This document shows positions 25,997 through 34,885 of a stretch of DNA of 64,000 nucleotides, one piece after another. This stretch comes from Streptococcus suis (lineage in GTDB: Bacteria > Bacillota > Bacilli > Lactobacillales > Streptococcaceae), in the NCBI RefSeq assembly GCF_002960445.1, contig NZ_POJD01000142.1:1-64000 (forward strand). Direction: 5' to 3'. The notes under the pieces are model-generated. The model was given only the letters and a program-made list of their open reading frames with translations. It did no database searches and had not been told where the DNA came from. Both the position numbers and the translations under genes were made by a program. Numbering within the stretch: the first letter of the stretch is position 1; each line of letters begins with the position of its first letter.

Positions 25997-26957
25997 ACAC
26001 AGACGTCTGAGAAGGACAGAAGGGATTCGCGATATAGTCAGAGAAACCCAACTGCTGACCACAGACTTGATTTATCCTATTTTTGTGAAAGAAGGTCTTG
26101 ATGACAAGCAGGAAGTAGCTTCCATGCCAGGAGTTTATCAACTCCCCTTGCATCAGTTAGTGGATGAAGTAGCAGAAGTAGAAAAATTAGGGCTAAAGAG
26201 TATCATACTTTTTGGCATTCCCAAGGAAAAAGATGAGATTGGCAGCCAAGCCTCCTGTGAAACAGGCATTGTTCAGGAAGCGATTCGCCTAATCAAAGAA
26301 CACTTCCCTCAGCTTGTCGTGATCGCAGATACCTGCTTGTGTGAATTTACCAGTCATGGACATTGTGGTTTGTTAAAAGGTCAGGAGGTTGACAATGATA
26401 CTTCCTTGACACGCTTGGCAGAAGTTGCTATTAGTCAAGCAAGAGCGGGGGCGGATATCATTGCTCCATCCAACGCCATGGACGGCTATGTTGAGGCTAT
26501 TCGTCAGGGACTGGATCAGGCAGGTTTTGAAGATATTCCCATCATGTCCTATGCCATTAAGTTTGCCTCTAGCTTTTACGGACCGTTTCGCGATGCTGGT
26601 GAGAGTGCTCCAAAGTTCGGCAATCGGAAGACCTACCAAATGGATCCAGCCAATCGTTTAGAAGCCTTGAGAGAGGCGCTGAGCGATGAGAAAGAAGGTG
26701 CTGACTTCCTCATGGTCAAGCCAGGTCTAGCCTTCTTGGATATTCTACGGGAATTACGGCAGGAAACAAAACTTCCCTTAGTTGCCTATAATGTCAGCGG
26801 AGAATACGCCATGATTAAAGCTGCAGCTCAAAATGGCTGGATTGATGAGAAGGCGGTTGTTCTTGAAACCTTGACAGGATTTAAGCGGGCAGGTGCAGAC
26901 TTGATTATCACCTACTTTGCCAAAGACGTAGCCCACTATTTGAATGAGGAAGGATAA
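25983..26957 (+). CDS. hemB: Delta-aminolevulinic acid dehydratase
   Basis: This 324-residue porphobilinogen synthase condenses two 5-aminolevulinate molecules. The Zn-binding cysteines are in [14 protein letters not shown], so it is the zinc-type enzyme. The two Schiff-base lysines are in [18 protein letters not shown] and [12 protein letters not shown]. It overlaps hemD by 14 bases. Confidence 0.96.
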   Translation: MVFFRHRRLRRTEGIRDIVRETQLLTTDLIYPIFVKEGLDDKQEVASMPGVYQLPLHQLVDEVAEVEKLGLKSIILFGIPKEKDEIGSQASCETGIVQEAIRLIKEHFPQLVVIADTCLCEFTSHGHCGLLKGQEVDNDTSLTRLAEVAISQARAGADIIAPSNAMDGYVEAIRQGLDQAGFEDIPIMSYAIKFASSFYGPFRDAGESAPKFGNRKTYQMDPANRLEALREALSDEKEGADFLMVKPGLAFLDILRELRQETKLPLVAYNVSGEYAMIKAAAQNGWIDEKAVVLETLTGFKRAGADLIITYFAKDVAHYLNEEG

Positions 26958-26958
26958 G

Positions 26959-28248
26959 ATGATGCAGACTCAACAATCTAAGTTCGAATTCGAACAAGCC
27001 CAAGCCGTTTTTCCAGGCGGAGTCAATAGTCCTGTCAGAGCCTTTAAGGCAGTTGAAGGAAATCCAGTATTTATCGACAGGGCCAAGGGTGCCTATCTTT
27101 ATGATGTGGATGGAAATCGCTACATCGACTACGTTCTATCCTGGGGACCAATGATTCTAGGTCATGCAGAAGATAGAGTTATTGAAGCGGTCAAGTCAGC
27201 CGTGGAATGCGGCACCAGTTTTGGAGCACCAAGTCCCTTGGAAACTCGTTTGGGCCAGCACCTGCAGGAACGAATTCCCTATCTGGAACGGATGAGAATG
27301 GTCAGTTCGGGAACGGAAGCTACCATGAGTGCTATTCGCTTGGCACGTGGAGTAACCCGGAGGGATAAAATCGTTAAATTTGTTGGCTGTTACCATGGTC
27401 ACAGTGATTCCTTCCTCGTTCAAGCAGGGTCTGGGGTTGCCACCTTTGGCTTGCCAAATTCCCCTGGCGTGACAGAAGCAACTGCTCAAGATACTATTAC
27501 GCTACCTTATAATGATAAGGCTAGCTTTCAGGCCTGTTTTGAAGAAATGGGTTCAGACATCGCCTGTGTCATTATCGAAGCTGTGGCGGGAAATATGGGG
27601 CTGATTCAGGCGGACCATGACTTTATCCATGTTATTCGAGAGCTCACCAGTCAATACGGTGCCTTGTTTATCATCGACGAAGTGATGACAGGTTTTAGGG
27701 CTAGTTATACTGGAGCTACGGGCTTGTACGGAGTAGAGCCAGACTTATTGTGCTTTGGTAAGGTTGTTGGTGGAGGTTTCCCAATGGCATTGTTTGGAGG
27801 TAAGAAGAAGTACATGGACTATATCGCTCCCATGGGAGCAGTCTATCAGGCAGGTACCTTGTCAGGAAATCCCATCGCTATGACAGCTGGCTATGAAACC
27901 TTGGTGTCCTTGACACCAGAAATCTTCAAGGACATGGAAGAACGAACTAGTCAGCTTTGCCAAGGCTTGAAAGAGTTAGCTGTCAAGTATCAGATTCCCT
28001 TACAGGTTGTACAAGTTGGTACCATGTTTGGATTTTTCTTTAACGAGTATCCTGTTCGAAATTTTGAAGATTCCAAAGCCAGTGACCAGGAAGTCTTTGC
28101 TCGTGTCCATGCAGGCTTACTCAAACAGGGGATTTACCTAGCACCTTCCCAGTATGAATCAAATTTCATGTCCGCAGCTCATACCAAGGAAGATATTGAT
28201 CAGACCTTGCAGGCCTTTGATACTGTTTTTGGAGAAATATATGGGTAA
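26959..28248 (+). CDS. hemL: Glutamate-1-semialdehyde 2,1-aminomutase
   Basis: About 429 residues of the class III aminotransferase fold; the enzyme converts glutamate-1-semialdehyde to 5-aminolevulinate. [12 protein letters not shown] near the N-terminus, [28 protein letters not shown], and the PLP Lys in [13 protein letters not shown] identify it. The start is ATG 26959 behind GAAGGA. The last codons overlap cobU. Confidence 0.96.
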   Translation: MMQTQQSKFEFEQAQAVFPGGVNSPVRAFKAVEGNPVFIDRAKGAYLYDVDGNRYIDYVLSWGPMILGHAEDRVIEAVKSAVECGTSFGAPSPLETRLGQHLQERIPYLERMRMVSSGTEATMSAIRLARGVTRRDKIVKFVGCYHGHSDSFLVQAGSGVATFGLPNSPGVTEATAQDTITLPYNDKASFQACFEEMGSDIACVIIEAVAGNMGLIQADHDFIHVIRELTSQYGALFIIDEVMTGFRASYTGATGLYGVEPDLLCFGKVVGGGFPMALFGGKKKYMDYIAPMGAVYQAGTLSGNPIAMTAGYETLVSLTPEIFKDMEERTSQLCQGLKELAVKYQIPLQVVQVGTMFGFFFNEYPVRNFEDSKASDQEVFARVHAGLLKQGIYLAPSQYESNFMSAAHTKEDIDQTLQAFDTVFGEIYG

Positions 28249-28825
28249 AATTGTCTTGGTAACTGGAGGAGCTCGAAGTGGCAAATCGCAGTTCACAGAA
28301 GAGCAAATCTGGGAGAAAAATCGTGTTTGTTATATAGCGACAGGAATGAGTTCAGGCACCGACAGTGAATGGCAGGAGCGAGTCCGACTTCACCAAGAAC
28401 GCCGTCCAGCTGCTTGGACCACCCATGAACAGTTTGCGAATCTGGGATCCTGGTTGAAAGACCAAACCTACGATTATTACTTGCTGGACTGTGCCACCAT
28501 GTTGACCACCAATCTCCTCTTTCAGCTGGTTGAAACCTATTTCCCTGAGAAAATAGCCATGGAGGATACCAACTTCCTAAGCAAGGAAGAACAGGCTTTT
28601 ATCAGCCAACAAATCCATGCTCAATGGCAGGACATCCTACTTGCTCATAGGGCAACAGAGAGTCAGCTCTATATTGTTACCAACGAAATTGGACTGGGCA
28701 TTGTTCCAGATACCAAGTTGGGACGGTATTTCCGCGATCTGCTTGGACAGGTAAATCAGTTTTTAGCGAAGGAGGCGAGTGAGGTTTATCTGGTGATTTG
28801 TGGCCTTGCTCAACGCTTAAAATGA
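28241..28825 (+). CDS. cobU: Adenosylcobinamide kinase / adenosylcobinamide-phosphate guanylyltransferase
   Basis: This 194-residue bifunctional enzyme phosphorylates adenosylcobinamide and adds GMP. The P-loop [11 protein letters not shown] is at residues 5-15, and [16 protein letters not shown] carries the conserved His used for guanylylation. [11 protein letters not shown] and [13 protein letters not shown] are also typical. I chose ATG 28241, overlapping the hemL stop; a longer frame from 28154 lies within hemL. Confidence 0.94.
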   Translation: MGKIVLVTGGARSGKSQFTEEQIWEKNRVCYIATGMSSGTDSEWQERVRLHQERRPAAWTTHEQFANLGSWLKDQTYDYYLLDCATMLTTNLLFQLVETYFPEKIAMEDTNFLSKEEQAFISQQIHAQWQDILLAHRATESQLYIVTNEIGLGIVPDTKLGRYFRDLLGQVNQFLAKEASEVYLVICGLAQRLK

Positions 28826-29544
28826 TAGATGCACTGATTATTTACACACAATTTTTTAGTCGGATTCCCATCAACAAGGAAGTGGACATTGCCCATATCC
28901 AGAAAGGAGTTCCCTACCTGACCCTATTTGGCCTCTTGCTAGGGAGTATTACAGGACTGTTTTATTTTCTAGCTCAGCTAGTTTTACCAGGGATAGTCGC
29001 GTGGTGCCTCAGTTTTCTCTTTGATGTCTTACTGACAGGTGGGTTTCACTTAGATGGCTTGGCAGATACTGCAGATGGACTTTTTTCCTCGCGAAAAAAG
29101 GAGAGAATGCTGGAAATCATGAAGGATAGTCGTATCGGTAGCAATGGTGTCCTGGCCTTGATTCTTTACTATGCTCTGATGCTGGTGGCCTATCCTTATC
29201 TTCCTGAGCCGACCTGGTTTATAGTGGCAGCATTGGCGATGATTGGGAAGGCTGGACTAGCTCTGCAACTTTATCACATGCGATATGCACGGGCTGAAGG
29301 TGGTACGGGCAATTTTTTCTCAGGTACGACAAGTGGTCAAATTTTCCTCTCTCAGCTCTTGCCACTAGCCAGCTTGGTTTATGTCTTTAGTTATAAAGGT
29401 TTGCTTGCCTACGGCCTTGTCTTGCTCGGTTCACAGGTCTATCGGCGGTTTGTCTACCAAAAAATTGACGGCCACACGGGTGATACTTTAGGAGCCTTTG
29501 TAGAAGTGGCTCAACTCCTATTTATTATTGGGTTAATCATATGA
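28822..29544 (+). CDS. cobS: Adenosylcobinamide-GDP ribazoletransferase (cobalamin synthase)
   Basis: This 240-residue membrane enzyme joins adenosylcobinamide-GDP to alpha-ribazole (phosphate), the last assembly step. FFSRIPI near the start and GGFHLDGLADTADGLFSSR, with its acidic metal-binding residues, are diagnostic, as is KDSRIGSNGVLAL. About six membrane helices are apparent. It overlaps cobU (ATGA). Confidence 0.94.
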   Translation: MIDALIIYTQFFSRIPINKEVDIAHIQKGVPYLTLFGLLLGSITGLFYFLAQLVLPGIVAWCLSFLFDVLLTGGFHLDGLADTADGLFSSRKKERMLEIMKDSRIGSNGVLALILYYALMLVAYPYLPEPTWFIVAALAMIGKAGLALQLYHMRYARAEGGTGNFFSGTTSGQIFLSQLLPLASLVYVFSYKGLLAYGLVLLGSQVYRRFVYQKIDGHTGDTLGAFVEVAQLLFIIGLII

Positions 29545-30146
29545 AAATCTACCTTATGCGTCACGGTGAAACCGATTTAAACAAGAAAAGATGTTTTTAC
29601 GGAAACTTGGATGTTTCTATCAATCAAAGAGGCAGGGAGCAGGCTCAGATTTTACACACTCTGATGCAGGATATTCCTGTTGACAAGGTCTATGTCAGCT
29701 CTTTAAGACGTAGTCAGGAAACAGCCCAACTTGTCTTTCCAGCTAGTAATCCAATTCCATTAAAAAAACTAGATGAAAAAGGTTTCGGATTGTGGGAAGG
29801 CTTGACTGCTGACCAGATTCAAGAACAATTTCCACTGGAATGGGAGGCCTGGTTAGCTGAACCATTTACCTACAAACCGCCAGAAGCGGAAGCTTTTGGG
29901 GAATTTCAAGACCGTGTTTGGAATGAAGTTGACAGATTGGTCAATGAACACCCAGGGCACTCACTGGCTCTTGTTGCTCACTTAGGTGTTTTAAGGCTGA
30001 TTTACCAACGTTTAGTAGATCCATCGGCACTATTTTGGGATATTGATTTCCCCCAAGGAACCGTGACTGTTGTTGAAAAAAAAGAAACATATTTTACTGC
30101 ATATCTTTTAGGAAAAGAGGTTGTAGATGGTAAAAACAATTCATGA
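29541..30146 (+). CDS. cobC: Alpha-ribazole phosphatase
   Basis: This 201-residue protein of the histidine phosphatase family has the phospho-accepting His in YLMRHGETDLN at residues 4-14 and the second His in LVAHLGVLR. It would remove phosphate from alpha-ribazole-5'-phosphate or adenosylcobalamin phosphate. The family alone is not specific; the overlap with cobS supports the role. Confidence 0.88.
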   Translation: MKIYLMRHGETDLNKKRCFYGNLDVSINQRGREQAQILHTLMQDIPVDKVYVSSLRRSQETAQLVFPASNPIPLKKLDEKGFGLWEGLTADQIQEQFPLEWEAWLAEPFTYKPPEAEAFGEFQDRVWNEVDRLVNEHPGHSLALVAHLGVLRLIYQRLVDPSALFWDIDFPQGTVTVVEKKETYFTAYLLGKEVVDGKNNS

Positions 30147-31230
30147 TGCCGTACAAATTACGGATTACATTCACACTAGAAATCGAGTGGTGCTGGCTCC
30201 CATGACCTTGAGTGTTTGTCAACCGGGAGGCTATGTGTCACAAGATGATATTGATTTTTATGCTCGTCGTGCTGGCCAAGTAGGTATGGTTATTACAGGT
30301 AGTGCCTATGTCCATGCACAAGGTCAGGCGTTCAGGGATAGCTTTAGCGTCGCGGAAGATGATAAGATTGAAGGTTTGTCCCGCTTGGCTCACGCCATCA
30401 AGGAAAAAGGAGCTTTGGCAATCTTACAAATCTATCATGGTGGCCGCATGGTTCCTCCAGTCCTGATTGAAGGAAAACCCGTAGCCCCTAGTGCCATTAT
30501 TGGTTCTCATGGCAATGTAGTGGAGCCACGTTCCCTGAAGCATTTGGAAGTAGATGAGATCTTACAAGCCTTCCTTGATGCAACTAGGAGGGCCATAAAA
30601 GCAGGTTTCGATGGGGTAGAGTTACATGGAGCTAACACCTATTTAATCCAGCAATTCCTTTCTCCCCATTCCAATCGACGGCAAGATAAGTGGGGAGGCA
30701 GTCTGAATAACCGTATGCGGTTTGCCAAGACCTTAGTTAAGCAGGTGAAAAAACTAGTCAAAGAAGAGGCAGATAGACCATTTTTGGTTGGTTATCGTTT
30801 CTCTCCAGAAGAGATTGAAGATCCAGGGATTGAATTATGGGATAGTTTACAGCTGATAGAGCAGCTAATTGCAATGGGGGTAGATTATCTTCATCTCTCC
30901 TTAAGTCATGTTTTCCGACCTTCCCTGCGGAATCCTGAAGCACCAGAGCCGATCATTCACTCAGTCATAAAAAAAATCAATGGACGGGTTCCTTTGATTG
31001 GAGTTGGTGGGGTTCAGACTAGTCAAGATGTGGAAGAAATTCTCGCAGAAGATATCCCACTCTTCTCTGTTGGTAAGGCCATGTTACTAGATCCCGACTG
31101 GCCAATCAAGGTTTCTCAAGGACGGGAGTATGACATCATTACCCGCTATCGAGATGAATTGCAAGAAGAGCTGAAACTTCCAACAGCATTTGTCAATTCC
31201 TTACGGGATTATTTGGAAGGCAACCAATGA
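30127..31230 (+). CDS. NADH:flavin oxidoreductase, old yellow enzyme family
   Basis: This 367-residue FMN-binding TIM-barrel protein has NRVVLAPMTL at the N-terminus, QIYHGGRM, GFDGVELHGANTYLIQQFLSP (the substrate His-Gly-Ala-Asn segment), and FSVGKAMLLDPDW at the end. It has only the single barrel domain, without the iron-sulfur and pyridine-nucleotide domains of larger relatives. It overlaps cobC by 20 bases, so it belongs to the cobalamin operon. The substrate is unknown; a redox role in corrinoid metabolism is a guess from position. Confidence 0.85.
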   Translation: MVKTIHDAVQITDYIHTRNRVVLAPMTLSVCQPGGYVSQDDIDFYARRAGQVGMVITGSAYVHAQGQAFRDSFSVAEDDKIEGLSRLAHAIKEKGALAILQIYHGGRMVPPVLIEGKPVAPSAIIGSHGNVVEPRSLKHLEVDEILQAFLDATRRAIKAGFDGVELHGANTYLIQQFLSPHSNRRQDKWGGSLNNRMRFAKTLVKQVKKLVKEEADRPFLVGYRFSPEEIEDPGIELWDSLQLIEQLIAMGVDYLHLSLSHVFRPSLRNPEAPEPIIHSVIKKINGRVPLIGVGGVQTSQDVEEILAEDIPLFSVGKAMLLDPDWPIKVSQGREYDIITRYRDELQEELKLPTAFVNSLRDYLEGNQ

Positions 31231-31284
31231 CTATTTAGAATTGGTCATCTTTTGTCTTAGAAAACTATCATAAAGGAGTAAAAG

Positions 31285-31866
31285 GTGAAAAAAACATTTG
31301 AAACACGCAAGCTATATTTCGGATTCCCAGTATTCTTTCTGGGATATAAAGATGATGTTCATGGATACAATATAACAACCTCAAGTTCTGCTTATTCTTT
31401 GGGCAGTATGATGGTTATTGGCATGAGGACAAAGGGAAATGCAGTAACTGAAATCAGTAAACATGGTCACTTTACTGTCAATATTCCTAGAGAAGAGTTG
31501 ATTGAGGAAGTGGAACTTGCTGGTTTTAATAGCCGAAAAGATAAATTTTCCTTGACTGGTTTGACTTACACAGTTGGTGAAACAGTCGATGCTCCTTTAG
31601 TAAATGAGTGCCCAATTTCTATTGAGTGCGAAGTTGTTGAACTTGTGGAATGTGGTAAGTTGACCAACATTATTGGAAAAGTGACGCGCAGAGTAGTAGA
31701 AGAAGACTTGCTTGATGAGCATGGTGATTTTAAGGGCCATGAATTTTCGCCGATCAGCTATATCGGTGATGGTTCAGGTCGTCACTATCGCTACTATAGT
31801 GAAGATTCCTTAAGGATGGGGACTCTGATCAAAAAACGAAGAGAATCAGAAGCAAAGTCGGATTAG
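31285..31866 (+). CDS. Flavin reductase-like FMN-binding protein
   Basis: This 193-residue protein has the split-barrel flavin reductase (FMN-binding) fold of the kind that includes HpaC-like reductases. Support comes from the YNITTSSSAYSLGSMMVIGM segment, HFTVNIPREE and the later CEVVELVE..LTNIIGKV strand pair. Translation starts at GTG 31285 behind AAAGGAG. It is the last plus-strand gene before the small RNA locus. Dihydroflavins can reduce corrinoid cobalt in vitro, so it could supply electrons for adenosylation, but the sequence does not prove this. Confidence 0.72.
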   Translation: MKKTFETRKLYFGFPVFFLGYKDDVHGYNITTSSSAYSLGSMMVIGMRTKGNAVTEISKHGHFTVNIPREELIEEVELAGFNSRKDKFSLTGLTYTVGETVDAPLVNECPISIECEVVELVECGKLTNIIGKVTRRVVEEDLLDEHGDFKGHEFSPISYIGDGSGRHYRYYSEDSLRMGTLIKKRRESEAKSD

Positions 31867-31869
31867 AAC

Positions 31870-31915
31870 AAGAAAAAACCACCTTTGAAAAATCAAGGGT
31901 GGTTTGTAGTTTATG
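31870..31915. terminator. Bidirectional intrinsic terminator
   Basis: A 13-bp stem with one G-U pair (31876-31888 with 31893-31905) closes a 4-base loop. On the minus strand it is followed by TTTTTT, making it a strong end for the small RNA. On the plus strand the tail is GTAGTTTATG, weaker, but it may still end the cobalamin operon. Confidence 0.85.
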
Positions 31916-32241
31916 TTAAGAAAGCATTTATACATCTTTGTATAGTCTGTTAAGCATCATTGATTAACTGTGGCTTTCCCGATTATCGGCCCTGCTCCGT
32001 TGCAGTAAGGTAGTTTTTCTACCTTTAGAAAATGAAAGGTACTTCACGTAGAGCCAATAATGGAAAATACCGCAGTAGATGCGCTATCCAAACTGACATC
32101 ACACCTTACATCGAGGCGTGAGATCTACTAAAATTTGAAACCAAAGACCTGACTTAAAGCAAAGCTTATCACAGTGGCGGGACCGCGTTGGATTTGCACC
32201 AAACTTCCATGTTTTCAAAAGTACTAAAATCAATTCCTAGC
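31876..32241 (-). ncRNA. eutX: Cobalamin riboswitch-controlled ANTAR-binding small RNA (EutX/Rli55 type)
   Basis: This minus-strand transcript starts near 32241 and ends at the terminator at 31876. Its first part is an adenosylcobalamin riboswitch (32120-32232). Further on are two hairpins with A1/G4 six-base loops: CTGC[AACGGA]GCAG (31992-32005) and GTTAATC[AATGAT]GCTTAAC (31949-31968, one internal mismatch). The linker is longer than in the mRNA leaders and contains a CCGAT/ATCGG stem. In Enterococcus and Listeria such an RNA sequesters EutV unless the cofactor ends it early. Mutually exclusive stems exist between the parts (32007-32025 versus 32020-32041). I found no obvious early terminator. 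Confidence 0.82.
32120..32232 (-). promoter_or_regulatory. Adenosylcobalamin riboswitch
   Basis: On the minus strand the conserved core reads GGTGCAAATCC, then GCGGTCCCGCCACTGTGA, then a B12-box-like AAGTCAGGTCTTTGG. These are the invariant blocks of the cobalamin aptamer in the right order, and TTTGAAA with TTTCAAA can close P1. It is the only cobalamin aptamer I could find in the window. Confidence 0.9.
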
Positions 32242-32247
32242 ATCATA

Positions 32248-32276
32248 ATTATAACTTATCTTCGCTAGTTTGACAA
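32248..32276 (-). promoter_or_regulatory. Promoter of the riboswitch small RNA
   Basis: On the minus strand TTGTCA (32276-32271) and TATAAT (32253-32248) are 17 bases apart, a strong promoter aimed at the riboswitch. The region 32277-32508 between this promoter and the eutG promoter has no gene or clear structure that I can name. Confidence 0.75.
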
Positions 32277-32508
32277 CTAATTTGTATCAAAATGATGGAA
32301 ATTGAGAAGCTCTCTCCATCCATAACTCGCTTTGCTATCAGGAGAGCATTTTGTCATTCATCAAGGCAGATTTTTATGGAAATATAAAAAAGAAGATGAA
32401 TGCTGGGTAGCTTGAAAACTAATCATAGATAGAAGTACTGAACGAGGGGCACAGGTTCGTAGGTAGTCATTTAGGTAAGGGGGCAAGGAGCAAAAAAAGT
32501 TAATAAAA

Positions 32509-32562
32509 ATATCAAGAAAAATCATTATTTCTGTTGATATGTTAATGGCTTTATGTTATAAT
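32509..32562 (+). promoter_or_regulatory. eutG promoter with overlapping inverted repeat
   Basis: TTGATA (32534-32539) and TATAAT (32557-32562) are 17 bases apart. An inverted repeat with ATATCAA (32509-32515) and TTGATAT (32534-32540) as outer arms overlaps the -35 box and could bind a repressor. Confidence 0.7.
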
Positions 32563-32571
32563 TTTTTCGTG

Positions 32572-32667
32572 GTACAAAGGCGTACTAATCAATAAGCAAT
32601 GTAGCTATATGAAACGACTATGACTTAATGGAGAGTTCTAGTCTGGTTTTCATATGGCTTATTTTTA
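32572..32667 (+). promoter_or_regulatory. ANTAR-type leader before eutG
   Basis: Hairpin 1 is GTAC[AAAGGC]GTAC (32572-32585). Hairpin 2 is AGC[AATGTA]GCT (32595-32606). Both six-base loops have A1 and G4. The right side of hairpin 2 is the start of a long terminator stem that pairs AGCTATATGAAA with TTTCATATGGCT across a loop and ends in TATTTTTATGG. Folding of the ANTAR pair would break the terminator. Confidence 0.85.
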
Positions 32668-32695
32668 TGGAAAAGTTACATAGAAAGGAGAAGAA

Positions 32696-33832
32696 ATGTA
32701 CAAGATTTTCTATAAAACAGAATTGTGCATAGGTGAGGGTGCTCTAGAACAGCTAAGAAGTTATAAGAATGAGCACATCTTGGTTGTTGCAGATCCCTTC
32801 CTAAAACAAACTGGTCAACTGGATAGTGTATTAAGTTACCTAGATGACAGCAATCAGTGTCATGTTTTTGATGATATTGTACCAGATCCACCGATTGAAA
32901 CCATAATTGCTGGTATTCAGTCCGTGGGTGGTCAACAAATCAGTATCATCCTTGCGATTGGTGGCGGTTCAGCTCTTGATGCAGCCAAGGCAATTTACTA
33001 CTTTGGTAAAAAAATGGCTGTGTTTACAGATGTGACTTTAATTGCTATTCCAACAACCAGCGGTACTGGTTCGGAAGTGACGGAATTTGCCGTCATTACT
33101 GACAGGCAAAAAGAGATCAAGTATCCCTTGGTTTCAAGAGAAATACTACCCGATGTAGCCATTTTAGATTCCTGTTTAGTATCATCTCTACCAGAAAACA
33201 TTACAGCAGATACGGGGATGGATGTCCTGACCCACGCTATTGAAGCCTATGTTTCGACCAAGGCAACAGATTTTTCAGATGCTCTAGCAGAAAAAGCCAT
33301 TAAATTAGTTTTCGAATACCTACCTAAAGCCTACAAAAATGGAAACGATTCAGTGGCTCGTGAAAAAATGCATGTTGCGTCAACTCTGGCAGGCATGGCC
33401 TTCAATACCGCATCCTTGGGGATCAACCATGGCTTAGCCCATGCTACAGGAGCAAAATTCCATATCCCTCATGGACGAGTAAACAGTATTCTAATGCCAT
33501 ACGTCATCCAGTATAATGCCAATATCAGTGCTCGTGGACTAGGTGACGGTGATAGAGCAACAGCTATCCGATACCAAGAGATTGCTAAACTAATTGGTTG
33601 CAGTGCTACTAGTCCTGTTTTGGGTGTTCGACAGCTGATTGACGCTGTGAAAAAATTGCAACGAAAACTGGATTTGCCGATGACTTTACGGGAGTATGGT
33701 GTGTCTGTTAGTGATTTTAATCAGTACAAGGAAGAAATTGCAGCAGCAGCGGTAGTAGATAAGTGTACTGCTACAAATCCACGACAACCGAGCACGGAAG
33801 AAGCTTTGGCAGTTTTGGAAAATGCTTTCTAG
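32696..33832 (+). CDS. eutG: Iron-containing alcohol dehydrogenase of the microcompartment
   Basis: This 378-residue group III alcohol dehydrogenase has the NAD-binding IGGGSALDAAKAI segment, PTTSGTGSEVT, and metal ligands in DVLTHAIEAYVS and GINHGLAHATG..FHIPHG. EutG and PduQ reduce acetaldehyde or propionaldehyde to the alcohol and recycle NAD+ inside the compartment; the two names cannot be separated by sequence here. It is the first gene after its own ANTAR leader, preceded by AAAGGAG. Confidence 0.88.
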   Translation: MYKIFYKTELCIGEGALEQLRSYKNEHILVVADPFLKQTGQLDSVLSYLDDSNQCHVFDDIVPDPPIETIIAGIQSVGGQQISIILAIGGGSALDAAKAIYYFGKKMAVFTDVTLIAIPTTSGTGSEVTEFAVITDRQKEIKYPLVSREILPDVAILDSCLVSSLPENITADTGMDVLTHAIEAYVSTKATDFSDALAEKAIKLVFEYLPKAYKNGNDSVAREKMHVASTLAGMAFNTASLGINHGLAHATGAKFHIPHGRVNSILMPYVIQYNANISARGLGDGDRATAIRYQEIAKLIGCSATSPVLGVRQLIDAVKKLQRKLDLPMTLREYGVSVSDFNQYKEEIAAAAVVDKCTATNPRQPSTEEALAVLENAF

Positions 33833-33839
33833 AATTATG

Positions 33840-33868
33840 TTGATAATTACCCTACTTCGTGTTATAAT
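33840..33868 (+). promoter_or_regulatory. Promoter of eutS-eutV
   Basis: TTGATA (33840-33845) and TATAAT (33863-33868) are 17 bases apart. The 40-base leader that follows has no A1/G4 hairpin pair and no terminator, so the regulator gene appears free of its own antitermination. Confidence 0.72.
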
Positions 33869-33908
33869 ATACTAACTAGGGTGTTATCCAAACTTCTATT
33901 GAGGGAAG

Positions 33909-34262
33909 GTGGACAAACTGGAAGAAAAACAGAGAATGATACAAGAGTATGTACCAGGGAAACAGATAACCCTGGCCCATCTCATTGCAAATCCTGATGA
34001 AGTCATTTATGAAAAACTTGGTTTGCTGGTCGATAAAAAAGGAGCTATTGGCATACTGACGATTACTCCTAGTGAAGCTTCCATCATTGCGGTAGATCTT
34101 GCGACCAAGGCGGCAGATGTTCAGATCGGCTTTGTTGACCGATTTAGTGGCTCTGTTGTCATGACAGGAGATGTTTCATCTGTTGAGGCTGCTCTAGTAG
34201 CTGTGTTACAAGGCTTGGAGGAAATTCTTCATTTTTCAAGTACAGTTGTAACGCGGACATAA
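33909..34262 (+). CDS. eutS: Microcompartment shell protein EutS (circularly permuted BMC)
   Basis: This 117-residue shell protein of the EutS/PduU type has the N-terminal [19 protein letters not shown] segment that forms the small beta-barrel lid in EutS. It is followed by the permuted BMC core with [20 protein letters not shown]. It forms hexamers in the shell facet. Translation starts at GTG 33909 just behind GAGGGAAG. It is the first of a two-gene unit with eutV. Confidence 0.93.
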   Translation: MDKLEEKQRMIQEYVPGKQITLAHLIANPDEVIYEKLGLLVDKKGAIGILTITPSEASIIAVDLATKAADVQIGFVDRFSGSVVMTGDVSSVEAALVAVLQGLEEILHFSSTVVTRT

Positions 34263-34281
34263 GCTTTCAGAAGAGGTAGGT

Positions 34282-34857
34282 ATGAAAGGTAGAATACTAA
34301 TAGCAGACAAGGATCCAATGGTCAGACGTGAAGTTAGAGAACTATTGGAAAAGGCTGATTTCGAAGTTGTGGCAGAAGCTAGTGATGGCTTTGAAGCAAT
34401 AGAATTAAGTCAAAAATACCGTTCGGATTTAGTTGTGATGTCTATCCAGCTACCTCTATTAGATGGTTTGACAGCCTGTAAAAAAATATTGGATGATAAT
34501 CTGGCCTATAGTGTTCTCTTGTTAACTACCCAAAGTGATGAACAGTATATCGAGAAAGCCAAAAGATATGGTGTTAGTGGTTACTTAGTAAAACCTCTTG
34601 ATGCTAAATCGTTGATTCCTATGGTGGAAGTATGTATTGCAAGAGGTAGACAATTTCAGCACTTGACCAGTGAAATGGCTAAATTGACGAAGAAAATCAA
34701 TGACCGTATCATCATTGAAAAAGCAAAAGGCTTATTGATGTCCCGTGATCATCTATCAGAATCAGCAGCCTTTAAGCATATTCGAACCATCAGTATGCAA
34801 AAGCGAGTTCCCATGGTGGAAATTGCTAAATTGTTGGTTATGCATGATGAGTTTTAA
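34282..34857 (+). CDS. eutV: ANTAR-domain antiterminator EutV with degenerate receiver
   Basis: This 191-residue protein has a receiver-like domain (residues 1-120) and a C-terminal ANTAR RNA-binding domain (about 130-188: IIIEKAKGLLM, then SESAAFKHIRTISMQKRVPMVEIAKLLV). The phospho-acceptor Asp of EutV receivers is replaced by Ser54 (codon tct, 34441-34443; VVMSIQLP), and the acidic pair reads Asp9-Lys10. Thr82 and Lys104 remain. No histidine kinase gene (eutW) lies in the window; eutA follows directly. Its targets are presumably the four leaders described here. Confidence 0.92.
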   Translation: MKGRILIADKDPMVRREVRELLEKADFEVVAEASDGFEAIELSQKYRSDLVVMSIQLPLLDGLTACKKILDDNLAYSVLLLTTQSDEQYIEKAKRYGVSGYLVKPLDAKSLIPMVEVCIARGRQFQHLTSEMAKLTKKINDRIIIEKAKGLLMSRDHLSESAAFKHIRTISMQKRVPMVEIAKLLVMHDEF

Positions 34858-34885
34858 TAATAGATATACAATACAGTGAACCAAG

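Noticed and set aside
32277-32508. A small gene between the small RNA promoter and eutG promoter
   Set aside because: No frame with a ribosome site and no convincing RNA structure; only short imperfect inverted repeats.
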